Part shown: positions 24,746-33,653 of the stretch, one piece after another
Position numbering within the stretch: position 1 is the first letter of the stretch
Layout: each line of letters starts with the position of its first letter
Source: Prevotella sp. E13-17
GTDB taxonomy: Bacteria > Bacteroidota > Bacteroidia > Bacteroidales > Bacteroidaceae
Direction of reading: 5' to 3'
NCBI RefSeq assembly: GCF_022024035.1
Contig: NZ_CP091787.1
Location: forward strand, 248,001-312,000
Length of the DNA stretch: 64,000 nucleotides
Notes under the pieces: model-generated
The model's database searches: none
What the model was told of the DNA's origin: nothing
The model's input: the letters and a program-made list of their open reading frames with translations, nothing else
Translations under genes and position numbers: made by a program

Positions 24746-26962
24746 TTATCTGATAAATAATAGTTCGCGATATTTAGGCAGTGGCCAGAGAGCATCGTCA
24801 ACGATCAGTTCCAACTTGTCGATCTGATAACGAATCTCGTCGAGCTTAGGCTCTACCTCGTCGTGATAGGCGATGGCCTTCTCGTGCTCACTCTCTATCT
24901 TGTTGGCCTTCTTGCGAGCATCTACCAGCTCTTCCACGCCCTTCTCAATGGCGAAGGTGCGCTCGGCTATCTCCTGAATAATCTTCTTGTTGCGAGCAGA
25001 GAGCTTGTCGGCAGTATCGATGGGGAACACCACTGCCATGTTGTTCAGGTTCTTCAGCAGCTCGCTCTGGTAGCGTGTGGCCACGGGGATGATGTGGTTC
25101 ATCGAGATGTCGCCCAGCACGCGTGCCTCAATCTGGATCTTCTTGGTGTAGGTCTCCCATTTCACCTCGTTGCGTGCCTCCAGCTCCTTCTTGGTCATCA
25201 CGCCCAGGCTCTCGAACATCTTGATGCTGGCGTCGTCGAGATAGCGCTCGAAGATCTTCGGACAGCTCTTCTCTACGTCCAGACCGCGCTTCTCTGCCTC
25301 GGCTACCCACTCGTCGCTGTAGCCGTTGCCGTCGAAGCGGATGGGCTTACAGGTCTTAATATCCTCGCGCAGTACGGCGATGATGGCGTGGAAGGTGGCG
25401 CTGTGGTCGGTGCCCTTCAGTTTCTCGGTGAACTCGGGGATGCGGGCATCTACGCGCTTCTTGAAGTCGGCCAGAGCCTCGGCTACGGCACTGTTCAGAG
25501 CGATCATAGCGCTGGCGCAGTTGGCCTCGCTACCCACGGCGCGGAACTCAAAGCGGTTGCCGGTGAAGGCGAATGGCGACGTACGGTTACGGTCGGTGTT
25601 GTCGATAAACAGCTCGGGAATCACGGGGATGTCCATCTTCAAGCCCTGCTTGCCGGCCATGGCCAGAATATCATCTACGTCGGCCTTCTCGATGTGATCC
25701 AGCAGCTCGCTCACCTGCTTGCCCAGGAAGCTTGATACGATGGCTGGGGGAGCCTCGTTGGCACCCAGACGATGTGCATTGGTGGCACTCATGATAGAAG
25801 CCTTCAGCAGACCATTGTGGCGATATACACCCATCAGTGTCTCTACAATGAAGGTAGCAAAGCGCAGGTTGGCCTCGGGGGTCTTGCCGGGAGCATGCAG
25901 CAGGATGCCGTTGTCGGTGCTCAAGCTCCAGTTGTTGTGCTTACCGCTACCATTGATGCCAGCGAAGGGCTTTTCGTGCAGCAGCACGCGGAAGCCATGC
26001 TTGCGGGCGATGCGCTTCATCACCGACATGAGCAGCATGTTGTGGTCCACGGCCAGGTTGGTCTCTTCGAAGATAGGAGCCAGCTCAAACTGGTTAGGAG
26101 CCACCTCGTTGTGACGTGTCTTCACGGGGATGCCCAGCTCCAGTGCCTCAAACTCGAGGTTCTTCATGAAGGCCTGCACACGCTCGGGGATAGCACCGAA
26201 GTAGTGGTCGTCCATCTGCTGGTTCTTGGCTGAGTCGTGACCCATCAGGGTGCGGCCCGTCAGTAGCAGGTCGGGGCGTGCGGCATAGAGACCCTCGTCC
26301 ACAAGGAAGTACTCCTGCTCCCATCCGAGATTCGAGGTTACCTTCTTCACCGTAGGATCAAAATAATGGCAAACATCAGTAGCGGCCACGTTGACAGCAT
26401 GCAGGGCGCGCAGCAGTGGAGCCTTGTAGTCGAGCGCCTCACCGCTATAACTGATAAACACAGTGGGGATACACAGCGTGTCGTCTATAATGAATACGGG
26501 CGATGTGGGATCCCAAGCAGAATAACCACGAGCCTCGAATGTAGAGCGGATACCACCAGAGGGGAACGAAGAAGCATCAGGCTCCTGCTGAACGAGCAGT
26601 TTTCCAGAAAACTCCTCTACCATACCGCCCTTGCCATCGTGCTCAATGAATGAGTCGTGCTTCTCGGCAGTACCCTCAGTCAGGGGTTGGAACCAGTGAG
26701 TATAGTGAGTGACGCCATTCTCTGTGGCCCACTGCTTCATGCCGATAGCCACTGCGTCGGCCACAGCACGATCCAGACGGGCACCATTGTCGATGACATC
26801 CACCATCTTCTCATACACGTCCTTGGGCAGATACTTGTACATCTTCTCACGATTGAAGACCTTCTTACCAAAGTACTCGTAAGGTCTCTCACTAGGGGCT
26901 TTTACGTCGAGGGGCTTTTTCTTGAATGCCTCGCCGACAACCTGAAATCTTAATGCTTCCAT
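24746..26962 (-). CDS. glnN: Glutamine synthetase type III (GlnN)
   Basis: The 738-residue enzyme makes glutamine from glutamate, ammonia and ATP. Length and order fit GSIII rather than the ~450-residue GSI: N-terminal GSIII region (YFGKKVFNREKMYKYL), catalytic metal and substrate motifs (LGWEQEYFLVD, NEVAPNQFELAP, GINGSGKHNNWSL) and a long helical C-terminal part. GSIII is the main ammonia-assimilating synthetase of Bacteroides and Prevotella. It faces the gltB-gltD unit and with it forms the GS-GOGAT cycle. A TATCTTTG box lies on the minus strand at 27022-27029. Confidence 0.97.
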   Translation of the reverse strand: MEALRFQVVGEAFKKKPLDVKAPSERPYEYFGKKVFNREKMYKYLPKDVYEKMVDVIDNGARLDRAVADAVAIGMKQWATENGVTHYTHWFQPLTEGTAEKHDSFIEHDGKGGMVEEFSGKLLVQQEPDASSFPSGGIRSTFEARGYSAWDPTSPVFIIDDTLCIPTVFISYSGEALDYKAPLLRALHAVNVAATDVCHYFDPTVKKVTSNLGWEQEYFLVDEGLYAARPDLLLTGRTLMGHDSAKNQQMDDHYFGAIPERVQAFMKNLEFEALELGIPVKTRHNEVAPNQFELAPIFEETNLAVDHNMLLMSVMKRIARKHGFRVLLHEKPFAGINGSGKHNNWSLSTDNGILLHAPGKTPEANLRFATFIVETLMGVYRHNGLLKASIMSATNAHRLGANEAPPAIVSSFLGKQVSELLDHIEKADVDDILAMAGKQGLKMDIPVIPELFIDNTDRNRTSPFAFTGNRFEFRAVGSEANCASAMIALNSAVAEALADFKKRVDARIPEFTEKLKGTDHSATFHAIIAVLREDIKTCKPIRFDGNGYSDEWVAEAEKRGLDVEKSCPKIFERYLDDASIKMFESLGVMTKKELEARNEVKWETYTKKIQIEARVLGDISMNHIIPVATRYQSELLKNLNNMAVVFPIDTADKLSARNKKIIQEIAERTFAIEKGVEELVDARKKANKIESEHEKAIAYHDEVEPKLDEIRYQIDKLELIVDDALWPLPKYRELLFIR

Positions 26963-27021
26963 AATAATTTTATATCAGATGCTTGTTACACATTAAATTA
27001 CACTTTGCAATGAATTCGCTG

Positions 27022-27029
27022 CAAAGATA
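27022..27029 (-). promoter_or_regulatory. glnN start box
   Basis: TATCTTTG on the minus strand, followed by GCAGCGAA, about 60 bp upstream of the ATG. Confidence 0.65.
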
Positions 27030-27183
27030 CGACAATAAGAAAGTAAATCACTTCGCAGTGAAACATATTTAATCTTCTTTTTTGTCAAAAATAACAATCT
27101 GTTATATTCATACCCCTTTTTCTTGCAAATTGAAAGTTAGACCCCAAATAGAAAGCCCGATGTGAAAGTTTTGCGCCTGCAAT

Positions 27184-27513
27184 GCCCCCGCAAAGCTCTA
27201 CTTCCCACACGCGGTAGTGCCGCTCTTACTCCCCCAAAGTGCCCCTATCACCACGCAAGAGTGGCGCTATTGATCTGCAAAAGTGCCACTATTGACTTGC
27301 AAGAGTGCCACTTTTGGTCCCGTTCTAGCCCCTGGCCAGCTCCATTCCAGCCCCTAGACAGCCCGCATCCAGGGGCTGGATGTCTCTCGTCCAGGGGCTA
27401 GAATGCACACTTCCAGGGGCTAGACGCCCCGCCATACCTACACTTTCGCCTCGCCAAAGCGCCAAAGCAGCACCGCCAAAGTGCCGCGATAGCGGGTCAA
27501 AAGGGCTTATTTT
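27184..27513. repeat. 22-bp lattice array 2 (15 units)
   Basis: Units of 22 bp in unbroken phase. Type A units are at 27184-27315 (good copies GCAAAAGTGCCACTATT near 27277 and GCAAGAGTGCCACTTTT near 27299) and 27426-27513. The five type B units at 27316-27425 read two CCAGCCCCTGG-type then three CCAGGGGCTGG-type. It lies between glnN and the first BspA remnant. Confidence 0.92.
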
Positions 27514-27561
27514 AATTTATTTTCCCTCCTATTATATACATATTCGAGGAAAAAAACGTAT

Positions 27562-27651
27562 TCTTCCGCTACCTTGTATGTTCCGACAGGTTGCCTCAAT
27601 GCTTATAAAGAAAGTTATTGGAGCCGTTTCACGAATATTGTGGAAGAATAA
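27562..27651 (+). pseudogene. BspA-type leucine-rich protein, 3' remnant (copy 1)
   Basis: The frame encodes SSATLYVPTGCLNAYKESYW and then SRFTNIVEE before a stop. That is the standard C-terminal ending of BspA/LRR_5 surface proteins ('LYVP.G...AY....W..F.NI.E'). The rest of the gene is absent. A near-identical 3' end and trailing DNA recur at 31596-31714. Confidence 0.75.
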
Positions 27652-27658
27652 GCGAAGA

Positions 27659-27778
27659 TTATAGGGATAGGTTTGAAGTCAACCTATTGCAAAACCATTT
27701 GACGGGGCTTAGATACTTATAGTCAATGCTCACAGCCACGAGGATGATGGCAATGAATATGAAGATAGACTTTCTCAT
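27659..27778 (-). CDS. Possible 39-residue hydrophobic peptide
   Basis: A frame starting 3 bp beyond the receptor gene encodes MRKSIFIFIAIILVAVSIDY followed by a basic tail. It could be a small membrane peptide co-transcribed with the receptor upstream, or chance. Its 3' part lies in the DNA duplicated with the BspA remnant. I do not recognise it. Confidence 0.3.
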   Translation of the reverse strand: MRKSIFIFIAIILVAVSIDYKYLSPVKWFCNRLTSNLSL

Positions 27779-27781
27779 TGC

Positions 27782-29839
27782 TTAGTATGTTTTCATAATG
27801 GCACTGTTGATGTGCTTGTCGATGTCGGTATTGCTACGCTTAGACTTCTTGCCGTATCCGAGGCTGTAGGTCACAGTCAGGTTGATGTTCCTGCCGTCGG
27901 CCTCGCCGTAGTTCCAGATGTCGCGGCGGTAGCAGCCGTAGTCCATCGTTATGTGCTGCTTCGTATAGCGGCTGAAAGGATTGCGCACCAGTGCTTTGAC
28001 AGCCCAGTTCTTGTGATTCCAACTGACGAGCCACTCATAGACGGGACGGCGGCTGATGAGGTACGGCTCGCGGATGTCGAGTGCTGTGTAAGGTGTGTGG
28101 TAGTTGAAGCGTAGCATCCAGTCGCCCGTGAGGTAGGTGACGGAGGCTTTCATGCGGAAGATATTGTGTGACAGGTCGTAGGTGTCGCCACGCAGCATGT
28201 TGTATTCCTCGATGGCGGTCACACTAAGGCGCAATTTATCGGCAAAGACGCTGTAGGCATAAGTGGCAGTGAGCATGTTGCCGTAGTAGTTGCCGTCGTT
28301 CGTGTGGATGTCGTAAATGGTCTGCAGGGCGGCATCGTAGCGGTGCAGGATGTTGTCAAAGTAGATGCTGTTGTCGTAGGACACGGAAATCTTCGACTTG
28401 CCTATCTGCCCGTTGTACGACAGCGTATTGCCCAGCACTTTCAGCGGGGCGAGGTCGGGATTGCCCTTGACAGCCTCGAAGAACGAGGTGGGTACGGTCA
28501 TGTCGTTCTTGTTCGACGGGTCGAAAAGCGTGTGGGTGAAAAGGCCGTTGATAGCGAGGGAGTGTTTCTGGTTCAGGGCGTAGTTGCCACCGTAGAAGGC
28601 CACAGGACTGCAATAATTGTAGTGACTGTCGTTGAGTTTGACGGCAGAGTTCGACACGCCAGCCGACACGTAGTAGTAATACTTCTGCGCTGAGCCGCTG
28701 AGTTGAACCAGTCCCATCGTCACGTCCGTAGTCAGCCGCTGGTTGCCCGCAGAAGTTCCCGTGTAGGTGTCCTTGTAGTGGTTGTGGTCGTGTGTCAGTG
28801 AGCCGGAGAGTGTGAGGCCGTTTTTCCACGACTTGTAGTAGCGTGCGTTGCCTCGAATGGCATTGTTGTCCTCGGTCACATCGGAGGTCATCGCGCTCTG
28901 GGCGGTCTCCGTGTAGCGGCTGTTGTATCGGTTGTGGCCGAACGAGGCCGACGCGGTGAAGTCGAGCGTCTGATCTTTGGGCAGCCAGAGCGTGTAGTTG
29001 ACATAGACGGCAGGAGCGAGTCCGCGACTGTCCGACGAGTTGAGCCGTTGGGTCGTGCCCTCATAGCGTCCCGTGTAGAGAGCCTTCATCGCCGCCTCCA
29101 CACTGGGCACTGCCTGACGGGTCAGACTGACGTAGGCGTTCAGTCGGTGGCTGTTGCCCGTCGATGTCAGTTTCATGCGTACGGCCTGGTTGTTCGTCTT
29201 GCGGAGGGATGTCTCGCTTGTAAAGTCCCGTGTCAGCGTCGAACGGTCGGAAAAGGTAAAGTCCTCGTGCCCTTCCGAATAACTATGGTCGTGAGCCCAA
29301 TCACCCGATGCTGTCAGCGACAGCGTAAGTCCCTTCCTGGTGAAGTCGGTAAAGGCCAGATAGTCACCCGACTTGTAGGCCAGCCCCTCGGTGGCTGACA
29401 GATAGACGTTGCCGCCGTACTCCAATTTATAGGTGATGAAGTTCACCAGTCCCGCCTTGCCCGCATACTTGCCGCTCGGTGTGCGGATGTACTCGATGCT
29501 GCGGATGTTCTTGGCTCGTAGTGTCGCTACGTCCTCAGCCAGTGCCTCCATGCCATTAATACAAATCACCACTTCACCACCGCTGTGTGTCGTGATGTTC
29601 CTTGTATGTGGCGACACGTCCAGTTCCGCAGTCTGCATCACGCTCAGCAGGTCGAAGCCGTTGGCCGAATGTTTCTTCTCCAGCATCGTCGGCAGCAGCA
29701 CCGTCTTGTCGGCCATCTCTATCTGCCCGTCGGCATTCACCACCACCTCCGGCAGTGTCTCGCTTTTGATGCTGTCGGTCTGCGCCAGTGCTATTGTGGT
29801 CATCAGGCAAACCGTTGAAAATAGAATCAGTCTTTTCAT
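27782..29839 (-). CDS. TonB-dependent receptor-like outer-membrane beta-barrel protein
   Basis: The 685-residue protein has a signal peptide (MKRLILFSTVCLMTTIALA), a plug-like domain (residues ~30-140: LPEVVVNADG, GGEVVICINGMEAL, IEYIRTPSGKYAGKAGLVNFIT) and a long region of alternating aromatic strands typical of an outer-membrane barrel. The usual N-terminal carboxypeptidase-regulatory domain and a SusD partner are missing, so this looks like the stand-alone outer membrane beta-barrel (OMP_b-brl_3) family rather than a glycan SusC. Substrate unknown. It is divergent from the AlbA_2 protein gene, 234 bp apart. Confidence 0.8.
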   Translation of the reverse strand: MKRLILFSTVCLMTTIALAQTDSIKSETLPEVVVNADGQIEMADKTVLLPTMLEKKHSANGFDLLSVMQTAELDVSPHTRNITTHSGGEVVICINGMEALAEDVATLRAKNIRSIEYIRTPSGKYAGKAGLVNFITYKLEYGGNVYLSATEGLAYKSGDYLAFTDFTRKGLTLSLTASGDWAHDHSYSEGHEDFTFSDRSTLTRDFTSETSLRKTNNQAVRMKLTSTGNSHRLNAYVSLTRQAVPSVEAAMKALYTGRYEGTTQRLNSSDSRGLAPAVYVNYTLWLPKDQTLDFTASASFGHNRYNSRYTETAQSAMTSDVTEDNNAIRGNARYYKSWKNGLTLSGSLTHDHNHYKDTYTGTSAGNQRLTTDVTMGLVQLSGSAQKYYYYVSAGVSNSAVKLNDSHYNYCSPVAFYGGNYALNQKHSLAINGLFTHTLFDPSNKNDMTVPTSFFEAVKGNPDLAPLKVLGNTLSYNGQIGKSKISVSYDNSIYFDNILHRYDAALQTIYDIHTNDGNYYGNMLTATYAYSVFADKLRLSVTAIEEYNMLRGDTYDLSHNIFRMKASVTYLTGDWMLRFNYHTPYTALDIREPYLISRRPVYEWLVSWNHKNWAVKALVRNPFSRYTKQHITMDYGCYRRDIWNYGEADGRNINLTVTYSLGYGKKSKRSNTDIDKHINSAIMKTY

Positions 29840-29913
29840 TTTAATATGATGTTTTAATCATTATAGCATACACGCTTCCTTAGGAATCGTTCAGGCTTTA
29901 ACATTCGCGAGTG

Positions 29914-29921
29914 CAAAGGTA
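29914..29921 (-). promoter_or_regulatory. Start box of the receptor gene
   Basis: TACCTTTG on the minus strand, ~75 bp upstream of the ATG at 29839; the divergent regulator's box lies ~120 bp away. Confidence 0.6.
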
Positions 29922-30037
29922 CTGTTATTTTTTGCGAATGATGTGTTTTTTATTATGCTACAAGCTACTTTTAGACAAAATTTGCTTAAAATACGCGCGA
30001 AACAATGATATTATGCCTTGTTCTCAATAAAAAAATG

Positions 30038-30045
30038 TACCTTTG
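30038..30045 (+). promoter_or_regulatory. Start box of the AlbA_2 gene
   Basis: TACCTTTG followed by GCA, 28 bp before the ATG at 30074; it excludes a start at 30005. Confidence 0.65.
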
Positions 30046-30073
30046 CAAGATAAGAAACGAGTCTTCATATACA

Positions 30074-31582
30074 ATGGAATTAAATACTTTGATAGCAGAA
30101 TGTACTGCATACGACTTCAAGGTGATGCTTGAAGAGAAGAAACCTAAGAGTTGGTTGAAGAGCGTAAGCGCCTTCGCCAATGGTTTGGGTGGTTCTCTTT
30201 TCTTTGGCATTGATAATGACGGCATCGTCAAAGGACTTGAAGATGTGCAGCATGTATGCGAGGCCATCAGTAGCAGGATTCGTGACTATATGGATCCCTT
30301 GCCAGAGGTGGAGATGATTCCCCATGATATAGATGGTTTACATATCTTACAACTAAAAGTCAATGCGGGACATTATACCCCATATTACTATGTTGGAGAT
30401 GGTCAGCGTATAGCATTTGTCCGAGTTGGTGATGAAAGTATGCCTGCGTCGGCAGAACAGATGGTACGTTTGGTGCTGAAAGGTTCCAACAAGACTTTTG
30501 ATTCCCTTCACACAGACTATAAAGCAGAGGACTATTCCTTTACAATATTGGCGAACTCGTTCAAAGACCGCACCAAACAAGAATGGGACAAGAAATATCT
30601 CTTGTCGTTTGGACTGGTAACTGGCACAGGGAACCTTACGAATGCGGGTGCATTGTTCGCCGATGATTGTCCTTTATGGCAGTCTCGCCTTTATTGTACC
30701 AAATGGGATGGAAAGGAAAAGGGCGATGCCATCAACGATGTAGAGTTTACAGGCAATGTCCTCATGCTGCTCCGTGAAGCCATGAATTTTATGAAGTCAA
30801 ACACCAAGAGAGGATGGGAGAAACTGCCTGACGGCCGAAAGAACAAACCAGAGTATGCGGAACGTGCTGTTCTGGAAGCAATGGTAAACCACTTCATCCA
30901 TCGTGACTACACGGTGATGGGCGGTGAGGTGCATTTGGATATATATGACGACAGACTAGCCATTACATCTCCTGGTGGTATGTATAGTGGACAGACCGTA
31001 CAAGATCTATCTTTAGAAGAAATCGGATCGGATAGAAGGAATCCGATTCTTGCTGACGTGATGGCTCAACTTGACTATATGGAGAAACGAGGTAGCGGAC
31101 TCACACGTATCTGTAATGAGACCAAAGCCTTGGAAGGATATAAGGACGAGCTGAAGCCTGTATTCAGGTCAACATCCAGCCAGTTTATGACCACTATATA
31201 TTCTATGGGGTACGAACCAAAGAATAAACAGGATGAACAATATCAAGATGGGATTAAGTCGGGACTAAGCTGGGAGCAAGTTGGGACTAAGATTGGCATA
31301 GGCTGGGATGAAGTTGAGAAATTATTCATAGCCCTTCAAGAACCTAAAACCATGACCGAACTTAAAGAATTGTATCAGTGGTCTAACACAACAAAGTTCA
31401 GAACTAAATATGTAAGTCCTCTAATAGAAGCGCAATTTGTTGGTATGACTTTACCAAATAAACCAACAAGCCCTAAACAAAGATACTTCCTTACAGATAA
31501 TGGTAAGGCATTACTCGTTAATGCGACTCGTAATTCGGGTACAAGTGATAAGGTGGAAAAGGTTAATCACATTCATTCTTGA
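30074..31582 (+). CDS. AlbA_2 (Schlafen-type) domain protein with RecG-like ATP-binding C-terminal part
   Basis: About 502 residues from the ATG at 30074 (MELNTLIAECTAYDFKV). The N-terminal AlbA_2 domain shows LEEKKPKSWLKSVSAFANG, GGSLFFGIDNDG and FVRVGDESMPAS. The middle has ERAVLEAMVNHFIHRDYTVM and DDRLAITSPGG, the pattern of the ATP-binding region in 'putative DNA binding/RecG-like' proteins, then NPILADVMAQLDYMEKRGSG and a winged-helix-like end. Such proteins are transcription regulators or defence-related in other bacteria. Here it is divergent from the receptor gene and may control it (inference). Its AT-richer composition and the flanking BspA remnants suggest an acquired segment. Confidence 0.8.
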   Translation: MELNTLIAECTAYDFKVMLEEKKPKSWLKSVSAFANGLGGSLFFGIDNDGIVKGLEDVQHVCEAISSRIRDYMDPLPEVEMIPHDIDGLHILQLKVNAGHYTPYYYVGDGQRIAFVRVGDESMPASAEQMVRLVLKGSNKTFDSLHTDYKAEDYSFTILANSFKDRTKQEWDKKYLLSFGLVTGTGNLTNAGALFADDCPLWQSRLYCTKWDGKEKGDAINDVEFTGNVLMLLREAMNFMKSNTKRGWEKLPDGRKNKPEYAERAVLEAMVNHFIHRDYTVMGGEVHLDIYDDRLAITSPGGMYSGQTVQDLSLEEIGSDRRNPILADVMAQLDYMEKRGSGLTRICNETKALEGYKDELKPVFRSTSSQFMTTIYSMGYEPKNKQDEQYQDGIKSGLSWEQVGTKIGIGWDEVEKLFIALQEPKTMTELKELYQWSNTTKFRTKYVSPLIEAQFVGMTLPNKPTSPKQRYFLTDNGKALLVNATRNSGTSDKVEKVNHIHS

Positions 31583-31595
31583 TGATAATACGTAT

Positions 31596-31688
31596 TCTTC
31601 CGCAACCTTGTATGTTCCGTCAGGTTGCCTCAATGCTTATAAATCATATGATCCTTGGAAACGTTTCACGAATATTGTGGAAGAATAA
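31596..31688 (+). pseudogene. BspA-type leucine-rich protein, 3' remnant (copy 2)
   Basis: Encodes SSATLYVPSGCLNAYKSYDP then WKRFTNIVEE and a stop, the BspA C-terminal ending. It begins 13 bp after the AlbA_2 gene stops. The DNA from about 31589 to 31714 matches 27555-27680 except for a divergent patch in the middle and isolated mismatches. Confidence 0.75.
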
Positions 31689-31718
31689 GCGAAGATTATA
31701 GGGATAGGTTTGAAGTGA

Positions 31719-31765
31719 GCCCAAGAAGTAGAACGTAGCTTCTTGGGTTTACTTCAGTTTCTTTT
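31719..31765 (+). terminator. Terminator after the AlbA_2 gene/BspA remnant
   Basis: CCCAAGAAG and CTTCTTGGG form the stem with a loop of ~10 nt; TTTACTTCAGTTTCTTTTTC follows. Confidence 0.6.
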
Positions 31766-31862
31766 TCGTTTTTTTGTCTCATCTGTCTGATTTATTTGGA
31801 AATATTGTTTATATTTGCGGCAGAATTGATGAATAGCGTAAGAGAATGAATTATAATCTTTT

Positions 31863-31979
31863 ATGATACGTAGTCATGAACTATGCCTGAAAATTTCCTC
31901 CAAAAAACCAACTGATCCCGATTATAAGAGCTTGTTGGAAGAACTGTTTCGGTGTGAAATTGGCATTTCCAGAGTCTAG
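31863..31979 (+). CDS. Doubtful 38-residue ORF
   Basis: The frame MIRSHELCLKISSKKPTDPD, then YKSLLEELFR and eight more residues, starts ~46 bp after a TATATTTG box and ends inside array 3. It is not recognisable; it could be the 5' end of a gene cut off by the array. Confidence 0.25.
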   Translation: MIRSHELCLKISSKKPTDPDYKSLLEELFRCEIGISRV

Positions 31980-32278
31980 AGAGGTTCGTTTTAAAGTCTA
32001 AAAGCACGTGTTCTAAAGTCTAGAAGAGGCGTTTCTAATGTCTAAAACCGAAGCTATTATTTCTGGTCTAACCCCTGGATGCTCTACATCCAGCCCTTAG
32101 AACAACCGCATCCAGGGGCTAAAACGACCCGTTTCAGGGGCTGGATGCGCCACATCTAGGGGCTGGACGGACATCAAAAGTAAAGCTCTTACAACGCAAA
32201 AGCGAAACTATAACAAGACGAAAGCAGCACTATGACAGTGCGAAACCGTTCCTATCCCGACCAAGAACAACGCCACCA
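31949..32278. repeat. 22-bp lattice array 3 (15 units)
   Basis: Fifteen 22-bp units. Those at 31971-32058 carry a variant (AAAGTCTAGAAG-like, shifted by about half a period); 32059-32168 are five type B units (two forward, three reverse); 32169-32278 are degenerate type A (GCAAAAGCGAAACTATA). Same ++--- arrangement as arrays 1 and 2. Confidence 0.9.
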
Positions 32279-32497
32279 CGACCCTCCCGAGGGAAGTGGC
32301 AATCCTGTCTTTTTCTATCTGATTTCTACTTTAATTGATTTCAATCTAAAGAATCTGCTGAGCCTCTACTGAAATAACAAAAAGCGAAAAATATAGGATT
32401 ACCCCTATGAATTTTCGCTTGAGCCCGTAGTAGGCGGCAACCCCGCCCGAATCATTAAAAGAATTAAGTGACAGATCTATCAAAAAACAAAAAAATC

Positions 32498-32580
32498 TTC
32501 AACCGAAGCTGCTGGACTCAAAGGGAAAGAAATGGCAGCAGGCGAAGCAGATAGTTGAGCATTGGATTGATTTATTTTAA
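32498..32580 (+). pseudogene. Short 3' remnant of an unknown gene
   Basis: A frame reading LQPKLLDSKGKKWQQAKQIV then EHWIDLF and a stop at 32578-32580 has protein-like composition but no start or upstream part. Gene family not recognised. Confidence 0.3.
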
Positions 32581-32602
32581 AAGGGAATATAGCAGAAAAG
32601 CG

Positions 32603-32652
32603 CGATAAGTTGCCAAATGTGTGAATTTTAAGGCACATTTGGCAGCTTATCG
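32603..32652 (-). terminator. Hairpin after the toxin-antitoxin genes
   Basis: A ~19-bp stem (CGATAAGTTGCCAAATGTG with its mirror, one wobble) directly follows the antitoxin stop on the minus strand, with CGCTTTTCT after it. Confidence 0.75.
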
Positions 32653-32657
32653 CCATT

Positions 32658-33647
32658 TTAGCCTATAACCGCTTTTAATGTAAATGCCATATTAAAATTT
32701 ATCATCTGTCCGCTGTCAACATACTTTTGCCAAGCGTCCTCGCTATGGCTGATGTCGGAAATCTTAGTGGAATTTTCAGATTTAAAACGCTGATAAATGG
32801 ATTCGAGAATGTTTAGCTCCTCGTCTGAGAATTCGGAAAGGTCAGGAGAAAGCATAGAGGTGAGTTTAGTACCTTCTGCTCCAGATTCAAAGTGCACAAT
32901 CTCTTGTTGGATGTCATCGTAGAAACTATAGATTCTGTCCCATCGAATGGGCACGGGACCTCGCTGAATGGCTTTATAGGCTAAACCACTCATTCCTTTG
33001 CTGGTTATCTTATAACTATAGAAATCTGTGTAGAATAGCAACTTGTTCATCATCGTGAAGAATACACCGTGATACTTCTCTATGTAGAATAGGATGATGT
33101 TTTTGAGTTTGCTGATAGACTGTGTAGCATAGCCATTGAAGATGTCTCTTCGGCATCCATTGAAGATATAATCCTTGATGAATGCATCGTTGGCATCCGT
33201 TTTGACCGATTTCACCTTATTGAGTATCTTAGCAAATTCGTCTTCATCGAATTGATTTCTGGCGTTGGTTACAAAACTCTCAAAGATGTGTGGATTTTGA
33301 ATAGACATTAGAATCTTGCCGTTAGCCTCGCTGGGCATATCTCCATTTTCATATAAGCGATACTGGTTGTCACCAAATCCAAGAATTTGGGACATCTTGG
33401 AGGCGGACAGACCATAGCGCTGGCGAATACGCTTAATCTCGTCAGGGAAGGGAATGCCGTATTTAGCCCGATACTGATTATAGACCTGTCCGACGTTGAC
33501 TTCATCCAATGCCGTAGTGGTGAAACGCTCTTTGGTTTCATCACACTCATAAAACTGGTGTACGTACGGGAATGTCTCCTTGCGGAACGTCAGTTCTGAT
33601 AACTCGTGGCGGAGGGTTGCATGACCTCCAGTAAATGGACTTTGCAT
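32658..33647 (-). CDS. Antitoxin with MqsA-like HTH and Panacea (SocA/DUF4065) domain
   Basis: The 329-residue protein has an N-terminal section like YgiT/MqsA antitoxins without the zinc CxxC pairs (MQSPFTGGHATLRHELSEL), a helix-turn-helix (DEIKRIRQRYGLSASKMSQI, GFGDNQYRLYENGDMPS) near residues 68-112, and a C-terminal Panacea domain (LLFYTDFYSYKITSKGMSGL, YKAIQRGPVPIRWD) near 205-240. Panacea is a known antitoxin domain that neutralises many unrelated toxins. It lies 6 bp after the toxin gene and should bind both the toxin and their shared promoter. Toxin-first order is typical of mqsRA/higBA. Confidence 0.8.
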   Translation of the reverse strand: MQSPFTGGHATLRHELSELTFRKETFPYVHQFYECDETKERFTTTALDEVNVGQVYNQYRAKYGIPFPDEIKRIRQRYGLSASKMSQILGFGDNQYRLYENGDMPSEANGKILMSIQNPHIFESFVTNARNQFDEDEFAKILNKVKSVKTDANDAFIKDYIFNGCRRDIFNGYATQSISKLKNIILFYIEKYHGVFFTMMNKLLFYTDFYSYKITSKGMSGLAYKAIQRGPVPIRWDRIYSFYDDIQQEIVHFESGAEGTKLTSMLSPDLSEFSDEELNILESIYQRFKSENSTKISDISHSEDAWQKYVDSGQMINFNMAFTLKAVIG

Positions 33648-33653
33648 ATTACT

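Larger units (their letters stand above)
31689..32657. other. Long intergenic stretch with array 3 and gene remnants
   Basis: It contains the shared BspA trailer (to 31714), a hairpin at 31719-31747, a TATATTTG box at 31810-31817, a 38-codon frame at 31863-31979, 22-bp array 3 (31949-32278), hairpins around 32378-32420 and 32603-32652, and a 3' remnant ending at 32580. No complete gene is evident. Confidence 0.65.

Noticed and set aside
27162..27401. 79-codon ORF across array 2
   Set aside because: It is read from the 22-bp repeat; the period is not a multiple of three, so the frame changes with each unit.
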